NCBI GenBank assembly: GCA_028023455.1
Contig: JAQFVV010000282.1
Coordinates: 1,027,713-1,091,712 of the forward strand
Length of the DNA: 64,000 bases
Direction of reading: 5' to 3'
From: Epiperipatus broadwayi
Lineage: Eukaryota; Onychophora; Udeonychophora; Euonychophora; Peripatidae
Shown here: piece after piece, positions 46,058 to 58,414 of the stretch
Layout of the letters: the number at the start of each line of letters is the position of its first letter
How positions within the stretch are numbered: position 1 is the first letter of the stretch
Notes under the pieces: model-generated
What the model was told of the DNA's origin: nothing
What the model saw: only the letters and a program-made list of their open reading frames with translations
Database searches by the model: none
Made by a program: the position numbers and the translations under genes

Positions 46058-47455
46058 GTACTTGAGTATTAGTCTTGGAATGTAGGAGAGATAGTATGCC
46101 TTTTCACATCCATAATAAATGTGTAATCCTGCGATCACATCAAATTTAAGCAAAATAAACTGCAATGTTATCCGATCTCGTGTGAAAACATGTTTTTCTT
46201 TATCAAAACATGGGGGGAGGGTTGATATTTTGACATTTTTAGTTATTGTCCAGATTTTTTTTTTGACAACAGCTTTCATTTCAATTATCTTTTTGCTTCG
46301 TCCAAGTATTTCTACATTATTTCTACTTCTGAGTTCATTTGATTTACAGTGTGTAAGTATACGTAGTATTCATTTTAGTCTTTTTGATTTTCATAGCTTC
46401 CTAATGCCAGTTAAGACCATTTTCGCATGATTTGCAGATATAAACTTCATGAATCCAGCAACTGGGGTTCACACACAAAACATTGAAAGACTAATATGGT
46501 GGCAAAATAAGCAGCAGCGAGGGACATCAAGGCAACACCAAATTTATGTGTTGCATAGATTGCATAAAAATGACTCGTTCATTTGCATACTGAATGACAT
46601 AAAAAAAAAAATTCCACCAGGATTAAAAGTTAATGAAAGTGTTGTAATTTATATTTCTTTATTTTTGTGAATCGTTTTTTGTTTTATTTTTTTAAAATAT
46701 ATATTCATTTATTAGCATATCCGTAGAAAATCCCGTTTATCCAATAGACTGCGCAATCATGTTTTCAGTAAACCCCCATTTTTTTTGGTACTAGAGTAAT
46801 GGCGTTTCATATTTTACATATTTTTGGGCCAAGGAAATGTACTTTTTAAAATCGGCATTTTTTGTGTGCGTGAAATTCATATCTTTAGTATTGTTATAAA
46901 TTTTAAAGTGTGAAAGTCATATATATTTTTCTGAATGGCAAATCAATATTTTTTTTTAAATGTTCTTTTGTTAATATCAATTTGCTATTATTATAAATTT
47001 TAAACTTTTTTGTATGAAAGTAGTATATATTTGCATATGGCAAATCAATTTTTTTTTAAATGTTCTTTTTAATATCGATTTTTTGCTCAAGTTCATGTAT
47101 CTTTATTATTGATATAAATTTAAATTCCACTCCATTTACTATTGTTATAAATTCTATATCTTTTTGTGTGAAAGTCGTATATAATTCCGCTCCATACTGT
47201 ATACCTTTAGTTGTGTGAAAGTGGTATTTTTATCTTGCAACATGAAGCATGTATTAGACATGCTACGCCTTTTCACATACGTATTCAACCTGCTGATAAC
47301 TTTGCAAATCTTGTGAAAAATATCATGTACAAAATCAGTGAACATTATTTTGGTCAGATCATAAGATTGCAAAGTCATCAGCGGATTGATACAAACGTGA
47401 AAAGGCATAGCATGTCTAACACATGCTCCGTATTGCAGGACTAATACTCAAGTAC
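46058..47455 (+). mobile_element. Merlin-type DNA transposon relic
   Basis: GTACTTGAGTATTAGTC at 46058 is mirrored by GACTAATACTCAAGTAC ending 47455. Subterminal TATGCCTTTTCACAT-type blocks are also mirrored (46095, 47400). Inside lies a broken transposase of the Merlin/IS1016 type. A further inverted repeat (47243-47300 with 47365-47430) sits at the right end. An 8-9 bp target duplication, expected for Merlin, was not found. Confidence 0.7.
46430..46670 (+). pseudogene. Merlin-type DDE transposase, C-terminal fragment
   Basis: The frame reads INFMNPATGVHTQNIERL, then KQQRGTSRQHQ and a decayed end. 'NF.(D/N)P.TG.HTQ.IE..W...K...RGT...' is the signature around the last catalytic residue (the Glu of HTQNIE) of Merlin / IS1016-type transposases. 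A methionine at 46449 opens a 73-codon frame, but the real protein would start far upstream, where 46119-46430 is degenerate. Inactive. Confidence 0.75.
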
Positions 47456-47572
47456 CATACTTTTTGTTGAGGCAAATATATAACAACACGTTTTAATCTT
47501 ACTATAATAAAAATATTTATAATGAGATATTATTTTATATAGCACTATGTTTTTATACTGTAATAGTGATAT

Positions 47573-47648
47573 TAGCGATTAAACCAATGCACATGCACTT
47601 TAAAGGTAAATTTATCTTTAAAGTGCATGTGCATTGGCTTAATCGCTA
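47573..47648. repeat. 33-bp-arm hairpin
   Basis: TAGCGATTAAACCAATGCAC... (47573-47605) pairs with its inverse at 47616-47648 with one mismatch. The flank 47690-47890 (GTTAAAAATGAGAT, ACACAATAGGTTAATT) resembles family D arms. Confidence 0.85.
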
Positions 47649-47654
47649 AAAATG

Positions 47655-49965
47655 TTTATAGTAAAATTCAAAAATCACTATTCATTTCTAATCACACGTA
47701 GTTAAAAATGAGATTCTATTTCTCTTCTGATATAGAATGAATAAGTTTACACAGTTCATTTATTAAATTATAATTCAGGTACACAATAGGTTAATTAAAC
47801 CCTGATTTCAGCACGCTGAACAAAAGTTGGCTTATATAATGATAAACTCTAAGCATAAGGGATCCAACTTATGCTTTTTAAACTAATGCTCACTATTAAG
47901 TGCATTAAATTCGTAAAAGTGCATGACCAAAGATTGGTCACCTTATTAATATGTGTTAATCTTGTACACAAATATTTCATACAGATGACTTAAAATAAAT
48001 CATATCTGTAATTGAAAAAAGAGACCGTTTATTGCATACAATGATTTTCTTTATCCGCATTCAATGGAAATTTTATTGTTTGATCATATTGTAATATAAA
48101 CCAGAAAACTGATGATGAGATATGATTGACATTTTTATAGAAAAATTATCAATAACTATCTTGTGACAAACATTAGTACTTATTATTCTTCAATAAAAGC
48201 AATGAAATTCTCAGGAAAGTCCTATTATTTTGGAAATCACAATGATGTTCTGGACTTATCTGATTATATTCCAACAGCATACATATGACTGTATTTTACA
48301 TTGACCTTTTAGTGTACTTTTATCTGAATTGATAATGAAAAATCTATTTTTTGAATATGATACCTGAAGACTTGAAGACTAGATTAAATGTTTCAAACAC
48401 TGAAAAGTTGGTGATAGCAGAAAACAAAATTGCAATGAATAAAAGAAATCATTAATATATATATATATATATATTAAGGATTATTGAAGCTATTAGAGAG
48501 ATCCACCACTAGCCAATTATGGAAATAATTTTCAGGGAAGAAACCTAACTGTAATTCATAAGTCATATCCAACTAATAAAATTTTCTGCTGACTTTTAGA
48601 ATATAATGTTGGTTCGTCAAAGACAAGGTATTGTTTCTGTTGTAAGCAACCATTTCTTCCTCCTGTATGAGTTTTTTTCTTTCATTTTTTGTTTTTTTAA
48701 CTTTATATCTTCAATCCTTTAGTACAGAATCTTAGTTATCATAGTATTGTCCATGCCATCATCTGTTTGCATGCATGTTTGTGCAATTACACATCAGTTC
48801 CATAATTATGAGTACAGCAATTCTGACACCAACTTTTTCATTAAAGTACACCAAGCCTCAGTAATAGAAACTATGATGAGTTCAGATTTAACATATTGGG
48901 AATCATTGTAGTTATCGTCTTGTACAGTAATGATTTGCTCAGAACTGAAAATGAGGCAGATGTTTTACTTGGAAACTATTTATTGAGCAAACTTATCGAA
49001 TGGGATAAAAATATTTCATCTTTTTTTTTTTTTTTTATAAATATGGATATACGAAATTGAAAATCTGCCTTGATCCAGACTTTTCCAGACCAGAACATAG
49101 CATAGTTCTTGCAACTAATAATTTATTAATGTTTGAAATTTACATAGCTGGAATTTGGTGACAAGAAAAAGGAAAATTAGTAGAACATATAGATATCTAT
49201 AACTTAATTCAAAAATACAGATCAAGTGAAGAAAAAAATGCACTTGGAATTTCTAGCTGTATCGACGAAAGCTTAATGATAATCATTGTGTTGCATAATT
49301 ATACCGATTACCATTTTATTAGCACTTACGATTCAACATAATATTCCTAACACTTGGAAGAAAAAAGTTATTCCTTGTTCAATAATTCTAAGAAACCAAG
49401 GCTTTTGAAATTTTAATGCAAAAATTCATAGAAAAAATAAACTATGGTTCAAAGTCTATTAAAAATAATGAGTCTGCTAATTTGAAAGTCTCTATGTATA
49501 GTTACCGAATATTCACCCAAAACATGGCCTGAATAAACAAAGGCAGATGATATATTTAAAACAATGCTATAATTAGGTAATATAGTATAAAATATCCTTA
49601 TCAGCAATTGTAGACAGATTATTGGAGTGATAATAATTAGAAGACTCTATTGCTGACAGAGGCATTAAAACCATTTTATTCCAAACATATTTGGATTTTC
49701 AAACTCATCATGCTATGATGTATAGAATTCTCTTAGGGAATATGCTTTGGATGTAAATCTGCTCTTAAAGTCAAAAAATCCTGATGGACTGCATAAATTG
49801 TGTACTGAATTAAAAAACACATTTTCTACTTTACTAAAAAATAAAATGAATATGACACTTCTTGAATGATACAGAATTGATATCAAAAGTTCAATGATTG
49901 ATAAGAGAATTCAAGACCTAGTGGATTAAAATTACAAAGGCAATACCATTACTTATTGATTGCAG
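47655..49965. other. No gene supported
   Basis: A+T-rich with (TA)n at 48455-48473 and a T-run at 49022-49036. The frame around 49340-49400 gives HNIPNTWKKKVI, which could be the start of a LINE RT motif, but the following sequence does not hold up. Confidence 0.45.
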
Positions 49966-49969
49966 TTAC

Positions 49970-51115
49970 ACTAGATCGCCACCCTCCTCAATCTTCTAGT
50001 GTTTCCTAAAATAGCATACTACCTCCCCATTGTTCTACCTACACGTTCCTTTATATCCAATATCAACTCCCTTTGCATCTGTTTTCTCTGAGGAAGAAAG
50101 GTGGTGGCGATCAGCCTAAAAAGAACTTGTTTTCCTAAAAACCTCAATGGGTTGGGCCTGCACTCCATCGACACTCTTCTGATCCAGAAATCTCACAACA
50201 TTATCTTCACACTCCTAAGTCACTTCCCTGCCAATCTTATGCATATCATTATCACACCCACTGACACTCCTCCTCCTAATGGCAGGCCTAGGTCATGAAT
50301 CTCACTCATTGCCAACATCCTACAAAAGGCTGGCTTTGTTATACCATCCATCAACAGCAAACGAAAGTACTGGGAGATTTTCAGTCAGACTGCAGACTTC
50401 TCCATTGTGTCCCCTAACTTCCTCGGACTTACCAATGCCCAATCGATTCGCAAATTCAAAAGGTGGTCCCTTGAAGCAAAATTCCTTGATTTCCTCCTCA
50501 AAATCAATCTTCACTCCCTTCCCACGAATCAATTTTTGGTCAACCGTAGGGGTTTCACCAAGATCTCTCCCATATGCCAGCTCTGTAAAACTGACAATGA
50601 AACCCTCCAGCACTTCCTACTTAAACGTCCTTTTCTGCTTGGCATGAGAAATGTCATCAACTCCTGCCTTTCCTCGCACAGGAATACCATCTTCAACCTT
50701 CAAGAATCCATAGAAACAGGGGTCTTCACAGCCATAAGACTATCAGTTTTTCTCATCTATGCTCTCTGGTTGCTCCAATGTGCCATCATCCTTGACCAGA
50801 GAATACATTCAGTCAATCAAAAGCTCTTGGACCTAATTCGCACTCTCAAAACCCAAGATACCAAACTAACCCCACCTCCACTCCTCACAGACACTTGGGC
50901 AATCCTCCAACTCCCATCCTCTCAGCCTCTGTCATAGGACTCAATCACAAAACATGCTTTTCTAACCACCCTGAACTACACATCATTTCCCCTCTCCAAT
51001 TCCGATTCCCTTTTTACATGTATCCTTCCCCTCTTATCATTTTGCTCCTGAAATTTCATTTGTTTCACTGTATCTGGTTTTTTTTTTATGAATAAACATC
51101 TCATCACTGAGAGAA
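49970..51115 (+). pseudogene. L1/Tx1-like LINE, 3' part of ORF2 and 3' end
   Basis: Noticeably richer in C than its surroundings. Reading in pieces: AYYLPIVLPTRSFISNINSL, then VAISLKRTCFPKNLNGLGLHS ('..I....L..PK..GGLGL.', typical after the RT domain in L1-type proteins), then EAKFLDFLLKINLHSLPTNQ and CQLCKTDNETLQHFLLK-R (C-x2-C-x3-ET-x2-H, with the last Cys changed to Arg), then a hydrophobic helix region ending near 50935. The 3' end has AATAAA (51091-51096) and an A-rich tail at 51112-51121. Frameshifts show it is dead. The minus-strand frame at 50320-50613 is a shadow. Confidence 0.75.
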
Positions 51116-51517
51116 AAAAAAATTACCATAGAGATCTAAAAATTATCATAATTGCATTAAATCAGTGGATGTTATTATATATGATGATGATATTTTGATA
51201 TGTTATGGATATCCAAATGACTGTAGATTTAAACATATATTCATTTGTCAAGATTAAACCTCTCTGCAATCATAGAAATAAAAGGATGTGGATAATAATG
51301 AAATCCCTGAAGTTTTAAAAAAAGATAATAATATATTACTTTCAAAACTTAATTTTTTTTAGGAATATAATAGATCACATGATCACCATTTATGTTTGCT
51401 CATAAGTTATTAAAACAGGTAAAACTCTCCATGTAGTAGTGCCACTCAATGCAAGCCAGAGTAATGAACGGGTGCCAGAAGGCTTAAGCATAAAATCCCT
51501 ATCTAGTGCCTACTCAT

Positions 51518-51570
51518 CCAATATCCCCAGACTAGTTTCTAGCTTGTGGGTTTCATCAGTGAGGCCTTGG
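51518..51570 (-). ncRNA. Hammerhead ribozyme (family A)
   Basis: Minus strand CCAA-GGC-CUCA, CUGAUGA, weak stem II around CACAA, GAA, ACUAGU, C17, UGGGGA, UUGG. Stem II and the fifth pair of stem I are degraded. Confidence 0.6.
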
Positions 51571-51948
51571 ATCTGAGAGCACTGCACCTAGATCTTAGGA
51601 TCTAATGCAACCCTCCAGCAGCCATATTTTATCTCTACTGAACTACAAAACTATGAGTCTAAAATTGAAATCACAATAATATTTCTAATCCAAGCTCATT
51701 AGCTTATATATTCATATAGGTCTGAAATCAGTTCAGAACCCATACATTTGGTGTCTTTGGTTCTTTAATAACCATAATCACCACTATCCTATTAGGCAGG
51801 ATTGGTCTTAAACCACTAGACATCACATGATCACCATTTTTATGCTTGATCAAACTTTCCATACAGTAGTATCACTCAGTGCAAGCCAGAGTAATGAATG
51901 GATTCCAGAAGGCTTGTGCATAAAATCCCTATCAAGTATCTACTCATT

Positions 51949-51996
51949 CAATATCCCCAGACTAGTTTCTAGCTTGTGGCTTTCATCAGTGAGGAG
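51949..51996 (-). ncRNA. Hammerhead ribozyme (family A)
   Basis: Minus strand UCCUCA, CUGAUGA, stem II AGC-CACAA-GCU, GAA, ACUAGU, C17, UGGGGA. Inner stem I is complete; the outer CCAA strand is missing because the inverted monomer is truncated here. Confidence 0.65.
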
Positions 51997-52168
51997 AGGC
52001 ACTAAACTGAGTTCAGACCTATATGACTATATAAACTAATGAGCTTGGTTTGAAAATAGTTTTGTGTTTTCAATTTTAGACTCATTAGTTTTGTAGTTAA
52101 GTAGAGATAAAAGATGGCTGCTGGAGAGTTGCATTAGATCCTAAGATCTTGGTGCAGCGCCCTCAGAT

Positions 52169-52223
52169 CCAAGGCTCCTCGCTGATGAAAGCCATAAGCT
52201 AGAAACTAGTCAGGGGAAATTGG
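52169..52223 (+). ncRNA. Hammerhead ribozyme (family A)
   Basis: UCCUCG, CUGAUGA, stem II AGC-CAUAA-GCU, GAA, ACUAGU, C17, AGGGGA, with outer CCAA/UUGG. The first pair of stem I is G-A, so it may be weaker. Confidence 0.65.
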
Positions 52224-52339
52224 ATAAGTAGGCAGGGATTTTATGCACAAACCTTCCTGCATCCATTGATTAAACGGGCTTGCACTGAGTGGCACTACTA
52301 CATGAAGAGTTTTGCCTGTTTGAATATAATAGATGCATG

Positions 52340-53140
52340 GAGTTGTATCACCTGATCTATTGTTTCAATACAAAAATAAAAGAGCTGTAAAATATTATTG
52401 TTATTCATTACAACAAAGACATTTTCAAATATGTTAGGTAAAGCAGCTGATTCCAAATATCGATGAGTGGTTACAGAGACAGAATGGCTTTAGAAAATCA
52501 AAAAACACTACATATATGATGTTTTTTGGCTGGAAAATGCAAGAAAAGGTCATAATCAAAAATGTGATCATGAATTGTATTTATTGACTTGGTCAGGTTT
52601 TTCACTTCAAGTAAAAATAATATTTTCCCATACAATTCAACACAGCTGTAGACTAGCGGACTTTGGAATTCAAGATCAATGGAATGCAGCTCGTGATTTC
52701 ACTACTGGTTCTCAACCTTCTTATGAACACCTGAATAATAAAATCATTTGAGATTATTTTTTTAACTGAGGCAGTGTCATACTTACATGTCCGTAGAAAT
52801 GTATTCATATTATATAACTGTTATATGGTGGTATTAAAAAAGCACTATAGTGGAAGAATTGAATCTTTGACATGAAAATTGGTGTTGAGCAGAGATAAAA
52901 TTTGCAAGCAGCTTGTGGAATAGACATCAAAATGTGCTAAAGATCTGATATCGGAGTTTTATAATTTGAATTAATTAAAAATAAGAACATCATTTGCTCT
53001 CAGATCCTGATGATTAGAGTGAAATACAATGTAACAGTATTACGTCTGAAAGTTGATTTAAATAGTTGTGCTTTCTAGATTGATCACACCTTCACATTAT
53101 ATGCTATCGAACTTTCAAGAATGTGCATATAAAACACTAG
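52340..53140. other. No gene supported; faint RT-like phrase
   Basis: The frame at 52465-52500 reads QRQNGFRKSKNTTYM, recalling 'Q.GFR.GR.T.DAIF' of LINE RTs, but the next conserved block (FIDL.KAFD) is absent. Confidence 0.35.
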
Positions 53141-53149
53141 CAAGCGAGT

Positions 53150-53430
53150 ATCAATATCGTTTCTAAACGGTATAGCGTGGAGAAACAGCGCCATGTAGTG
53201 GGCTAGATTGCTGGTAGTCGCTGGTAGCAGATGATGTAAGCTAGATGTGTTTACCTATGGCTATCAGCGCCACCAAGCAGGCAGTAGTGCTGGCAGCTAC
53301 TTGGCATAAGTTTCCTGTGCATATGCTTGGTGGACAGCGCCACCTAGTGGCTGAAACTTTCATCACTGCTTTTGGCCCCCTACTCTGAATATTTCTGTGG
53401 TTGAGATAAAAGCACCTCTTGCGGCCACAT
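53150..53430. other. GC-richer unclassified patch
   Basis: Contains CAGCGCCATGTAGTGGG, CAGCGCCACCAAGCA and GCTTGGTGGACAGCGCCACC, that is, a repeated CAGCGCCA motif and a short inverted repeat CCACCAAGCA/TGCTTGGTGG. Clearly richer in G+C than its flanks. It has no coding frame and is likely a transposon scrap. Confidence 0.5.
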
Positions 53431-53439
53431 GGGGCATAA

Positions 53440-56045
53440 GTTGAAAATACCGATTATGCAATTCCTTCCAATTCAAAATATAACTGCAGAATAATCATAA
53501 TAGTTTGAATATAACAGAAAAGTTTTTGATTTAATAATTATTTTAAAAAACCAGCTGCTTTATGAGTCAATAGTGAAAGAAAAATCTTCAGCAACTTTTG
53601 ATGGTCATCAATTTGAGAAAATAGATTGATTTAAATGTTTGCTCGTTTTTTTAGATTAGTCTTGGATATTGGGAATATAAGAAGGCTCTAATGTACTTGC
53701 TATATCAGATAAAGGATAAGAGTATTTGTTTACAGTACTATTAACTATTGAAGCTAGATTAATTATATATAAGGGTGTTTTTTCTCAATTTTTTATCATA
53801 GAAGTCAGACATTACTGATATAACAGGAGGGGATTGGAAAATTTTCACTTAGGATAGCCCATAATATTATAAAAATATGAATTCAATATCATTATACCAA
53901 TTGGTATATTCTTCAACTTTCTGGGTGCTCTGATATTAAATCTATAATTAGAAAGGTACATTTTAGATTGAGCAATGTAAGATAGATAAATCATAACAAC
54001 AGACTTTAAAGAAGTATTTTCAAAGGAGAAACAGAACCCAATTAGATGGTAAAAATTATCTCCAAAATATTTCCGAGGAGTAATATTACTGACTGTTGTC
54101 ATTGAAGGCATAGGTAAGGATAGTATCAAATGAAGTGTTCCCTTTATGCATAGTTATGAAGCTTGCTGCAGAAGAGATTAATAGATAATATTACCAACGT
54201 CAAATAGAATCAATCCACTGAATATTACATTAACATATTTGTACTTTCATAGATTGTTTGTTTAATCATCATAAACTAATCTTTAACGTTTTATTCTTAT
54301 TTGTCTTTTTCTCATTGTTTTTCTCGAATTAGAATGACCATACTGTTTAAGAGTAAATATTAATGATTCTAAGTATTATTGCAAAAAGAATTTTAAAAAT
54401 ACTTATTAAATGTTTTGATTAAAGTTAAACTTTATATAGAGCAGAAAATAATTGGAGATTTTTTAAAAAATGATTAGATAAAATTGAGAATATAGTTATT
54501 AAAAAGAAAGTTGATGACGTTATTTATTAACACAGTTTTTATTAATAATCCTTAATTAGACAGTAATCAATTACATTTATTCTAATATCATCTAATATTA
54601 ACCAGCCGTAAATTCAAAAATTTTGCTGGGATTAATAATATAAATAAACATAAGGGAAGTAAAATGAGGAATTATAGGATCTTCATGCTCTCATTTGAAA
54701 ATGCTTTAGATTAGCCTATACAATTGAATTTAGGTACAAAGATAAGATGGCCATTCTTATTCTTTCAAAGTCTCTACCTTGCACTTTGGGTCGAGAGTTT
54801 CCTACATATTCGGTATAACATTGTAAAGATAATATTATGATTAAATAGTGAATGTGTAAATAGCTGATTATCGTCTAATTAAGAATTACTAAAAAGAAAA
54901 TTAAAAAATATATAATATATTGAAGAACTAGAAGAAACAAAAAACAATGAGGCAGGGATTGGGAGAATAATAACTAAGTAAATCATATTAAGATTTATCA
55001 AACTTATTTGGAAAATATTCACGCCTGTATTGTGGGTGTATAAACATGTAGAAGGATAAGGCCCATACCTGATCATAATCCTCAGCATTGTAAAATATAT
55101 ATAATTTAATCGAGTTATATATATAAATGGTGTATGCTGATAAACTATTGATGTATGTATATTAATATGAAACTCATTTTATTAATAAAAAAAAATAATT
55201 CTTATAAAATAATCTTAATAAAAATAAATTATTTTAATTGAAACACTAACATTTAATAAAATTTGCTAATATTTTAAATTTTTTAAAATACTAATAAATA
55301 AATCTAGCAATATTCATGGTGAATAGATATATAATATTTATTACTAATAATAACTGGAATTGTTTTATAATGTTTTATTAATTGTGAAATATAGCAAATT
55401 ATCCCAAACCAATTTTATATATATTTGTTATTAATATAAAATTGTTTAAGAAAAGTAAAAGGATGTATGGAAGTACATAATATACTATGTGTGAATAAAA
55501 TTGTTTACATAAATATTTTTAATGTACATTAATAAGTAAATCAACTGAAATATGAATATAAAACAACTATTTAAATATTTTAAAAAATAAATTCACAAAT
55601 GTCTGCTTGAAATCACAATGTTTACATTTTAATCATTTTAATAGAAATTCCCATTAACGAAAATAAAAATTGAATTTAAATTTTAAAAAATATTTGTTTT
55701 CAAAAAGTAGAAAAAAAGAATATTATATGGTCATTAGTACTATTAAAATAGTTAAACAAGAAAACCATTAATACAGAAATTGTTAAGCATTAGAGAACAA
55801 TAAAGATTCAAACTAAGATAGGATTGATGCAAAACTGGAAAATTATTAGCTTGATAGCCAAAGAGAGGTAGGCTCCAATCATCGGACCAAACCTAAATTT
55901 AACTGAGTTTTAATTTTCAAGTAATAATATCTATATATCCATTCACTGATCAATATTACATGTCTAGCTGGTTGCTACCTCAAAAAAAAATTCTAAACCT
56001 GCTTATGACCTAGAAAAAATTTCTAAAATATCACATTTAAATCAC
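53440..56045. other. No gene seen
   Basis: Extremely A+T-rich, especially 55100-55800. A family G scrap lies at 54685-54835. Small frames at 53845-54129 and 54879-55088 have no motif. Confidence 0.5.
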
Positions 56046-56051
56046 AGATTC

Positions 56052-56159
56052 GTCAAGTGTTGGTAGCCGAGAGGTCATCGCACCCGCCTTGCAAGCAAGT
56101 AGTTGGTTGCAGATAGGTGTGGGTTTGTGGCTGATGCTATGACATATGAAAAAAAAAAA
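56052..56159 (+). mobile_element. tRNA-derived SINE, copy 4, with short TSD
   Basis: GTTGGTAGCCGAGAGGTCAT head, CCTTGCAAGCAAGTAGTTGG middle, GCTATGACATATG plus a 10-base A tail. ATCACAGATT before and ATCACAGCTT after are a near-identical direct repeat. Confidence 0.85.
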
Positions 56160-56164
56160 TCACA

Positions 56165-57810
56165 GCTTATGGCATGAAACCTTATACTTTATCTTTATTT
56201 GTTGATTAATGAACTATAAATTTGACTACAAAGAATTTCTGAGCATAAAACAAAAACAAATTGTCTATCAAATCATCTTTAAATGTTTTTAAACTAGAGT
56301 TGCAAACAAACTATTTTTTTAAACCTACTTCGTACTTAAGTTATTAATATAAACTGTGAACAAAGTCTGTATGAAATAAATTGCATTTGACTCTACATTT
56401 ACTCCCCTGCCTTTATACAACTCTTTCCTCTTACTTATATAAACATCCATTTACATGTGTGTGCATTATTACATGTGCGCATATAAACATTTATTATGCT
56501 AACAAACTGATCACAAATCTTGTAAAAGATCATAACAAAATAGTAAACAATATATTATAAAATTACTAACATAATTAAAAAAGAAATAAATATTTTCTTT
56601 TTATGATTGTTTTCATCTTTGATATATATGTTGAACAATCAACACAGGTATGGAAATCCAAGTGTTTTGGGTCTCTAACTCAGATGGTGAGCAAAGATTG
56701 CTTGCAAATTATATGTAAATTAATGAATGGTGATTGAGAGCTCAAATACTGGTCGACAATGACAATATGGCTGCTAAATATTTATTTTAGGTAGTCTTTT
56801 GCTAAATTTTAATAAGGATTTTTTATCACTGCATGTGTGTATTTTTCTTTTCTGCTATTCATGAATGTGTTTTTAGAAAAGCAATCTGGCACATTATTAT
56901 TTTCATTGCTTTTTTAATTGTCTCTAATGTTTTGACTGGCAAGTAGTCTTCTTCAGAGCTTATTTTTATTTGTACTTCTTTGCAACATAGTCATTGTGTT
57001 TATGTAACTTGGCTTTTAATTAAAATCTAAAAATTAAAAATCATCAATTTACATAAAAATTATTTATTTTACTTTTGTAAAATTAAATTAAATATTTGTT
57101 TCTTGATAAAAATAACTTTGCATTCAGATTTTATTCGAACATTTTTGTTTATCACAAAATAAATCAAATGCATATATCTAATGTAAAACAGGAAGCTAAA
57201 TTAGAAATGCTATTTTTTATTATTACAAATGATTTTTATGCCATTTTTGCAAATAAAAATTGAATTTTTAAATGTCAAAGATTATTTTAACTGGTTCATT
57301 GTAATTTTTATTTAAATATGCATTATTAATATAATATCGAAATAATTATGTTTTATTTACTGAAACATATTTTATTTGACTTAAATCTCGAATGAAATCT
57401 TTTGTTCTCATTATTTGTTTTAGTTTATTATTCTTTTTGTTTATTTGCAAAGTTAATATATTATGGATTAATTTTCAATTGTAAAGATAATAATTTAATG
57501 AATAAATTAAAATATTTAAATAATTTATGAAGAATAAAAATTTCTTTGTTACAAATAGGCATAAATACTCATCAAATTGAGTGTCGTTTTAAATTGTGCA
57601 CAGAAGAATCAAAGCATTACTTAGTTGTTAGTTACTGCTAAAATATTTTTATTATTTAATATTAACTGAAAATGCAAAAACAATTTATTGATTAATTTCT
57701 AAAACTGCTTGCACAACCCATGGCTTATCTCATTAAAATATTAACCTTTTTTTTTACTATTGACTTCAATGTAATTGCAAAAACTGAAAAGATTATGTAG
57801 AACTGGGGTT
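56165..57810. other. No gene seen; degenerate ribozyme-like motif near 56917-56960
   Basis: Minus strand 56960-56917 reads CTCTGAAGAAGACTACTTGC ... CCAGTCAAAACATTAGAG. The layout is that of a Penelope hammerhead (stem II GACU/AGUC) but with CUGAAGA and AAAAC, so the core is broken. Confidence 0.4.
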
Positions 57811-57829
57811 TAAAATCTAATTTAATTTA

Positions 57830-58083
57830 AACCACTAAACATCACATGATCACCACCCTTTATGTTTACACAAACTGTTTACACAGAGACTAAACTCTCC
57901 ATGCAGTAGTGCCACTCAGTGCAGTGCTCTCAGATCCAAGGCTCCGCAATGATGAAAGCCACATGCTAGAAACTAGTCTAGGGATATTGGATGAGTAGGC
58001 ACTAGATAGAGATTTTATGCAAAACCTTCTTGCATCCATCGATTACTCTGGCTTGCATAGAGTGGTGCTACTGTATATGTTTG
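57830..58083. mobile_element. Short family A foldback with 14-bp TSD
   Basis: An inverted terminal arm (57830-57920) is fused directly to the forward ribozyme half (57921-58083). The exact repeat TCTAATTTAATTTA flanks it at 57816-57829 and 58084-58097. The core reads ATGATGA in place of CTGATGA, so the ribozyme is dead. Confidence 0.85.
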
Positions 58084-58099
58084 TCTAATTTAATTTAGT

Positions 58100-58412
58100 T
58101 AGACATCTTATCTTTTTTAAAATAAAAAAAATAACTGAATAATGTCAACTGAATCTTTTATTACAGAATTGATTCTTAAAACTATATAAATTCAATTATA
58201 ATTTCAGAAAGACTTATATCATATTTAAATCAGGTTGGTATACAAATTTCACTACTTCCAACATCATAAGCTTAAAAAACAGGTGATCTATTCTATAGTT
58301 GCATTCACTAACATATGGATGTTGTTTATACATGACTTTTGAAGGTATATTTTTAATCTGTTAAATGATTTTCAGCCTAATCTTACTTGAATGTGGTATA
58401 AAAAATTGGTAC
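58100..58412. other. No gene seen
   Basis: A+T-rich, nothing recognised. Confidence 0.5.
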
Positions 58413-58414
58413 TG

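Larger units (their letters stand above)
51376..52321. mobile_element. Family A triple: two inverted monomers plus one forward, 13-bp TSD
   Basis: 51376-51828 and 51829-52010 are inverted monomers in direct tandem, and 52011-52321 is forward. The exact direct repeat GAATATAATAGAT (51363-51375 and 52322-52334) encloses all three, so they were integrated together. All three hammerheads keep CTGATGA and GAAAC. Confidence 0.9.

Noticed and set aside
50279-50647. 122-codon plus frame and an overlapping minus frame at 50320-50613
   Set aside because: Alternative frames over the LINE; only the frame giving CQLCKTDNETLQH fits the family.
49340-53060. One LINE reverse transcriptase split by later insertions (HNIPNTWKKKVI and QRQNGFRKSKNT phrases)
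   Set aside because: The phrases are suggestive, but the intervening conserved blocks (YRPI, FIDL, AFD, YADD) could not be found.
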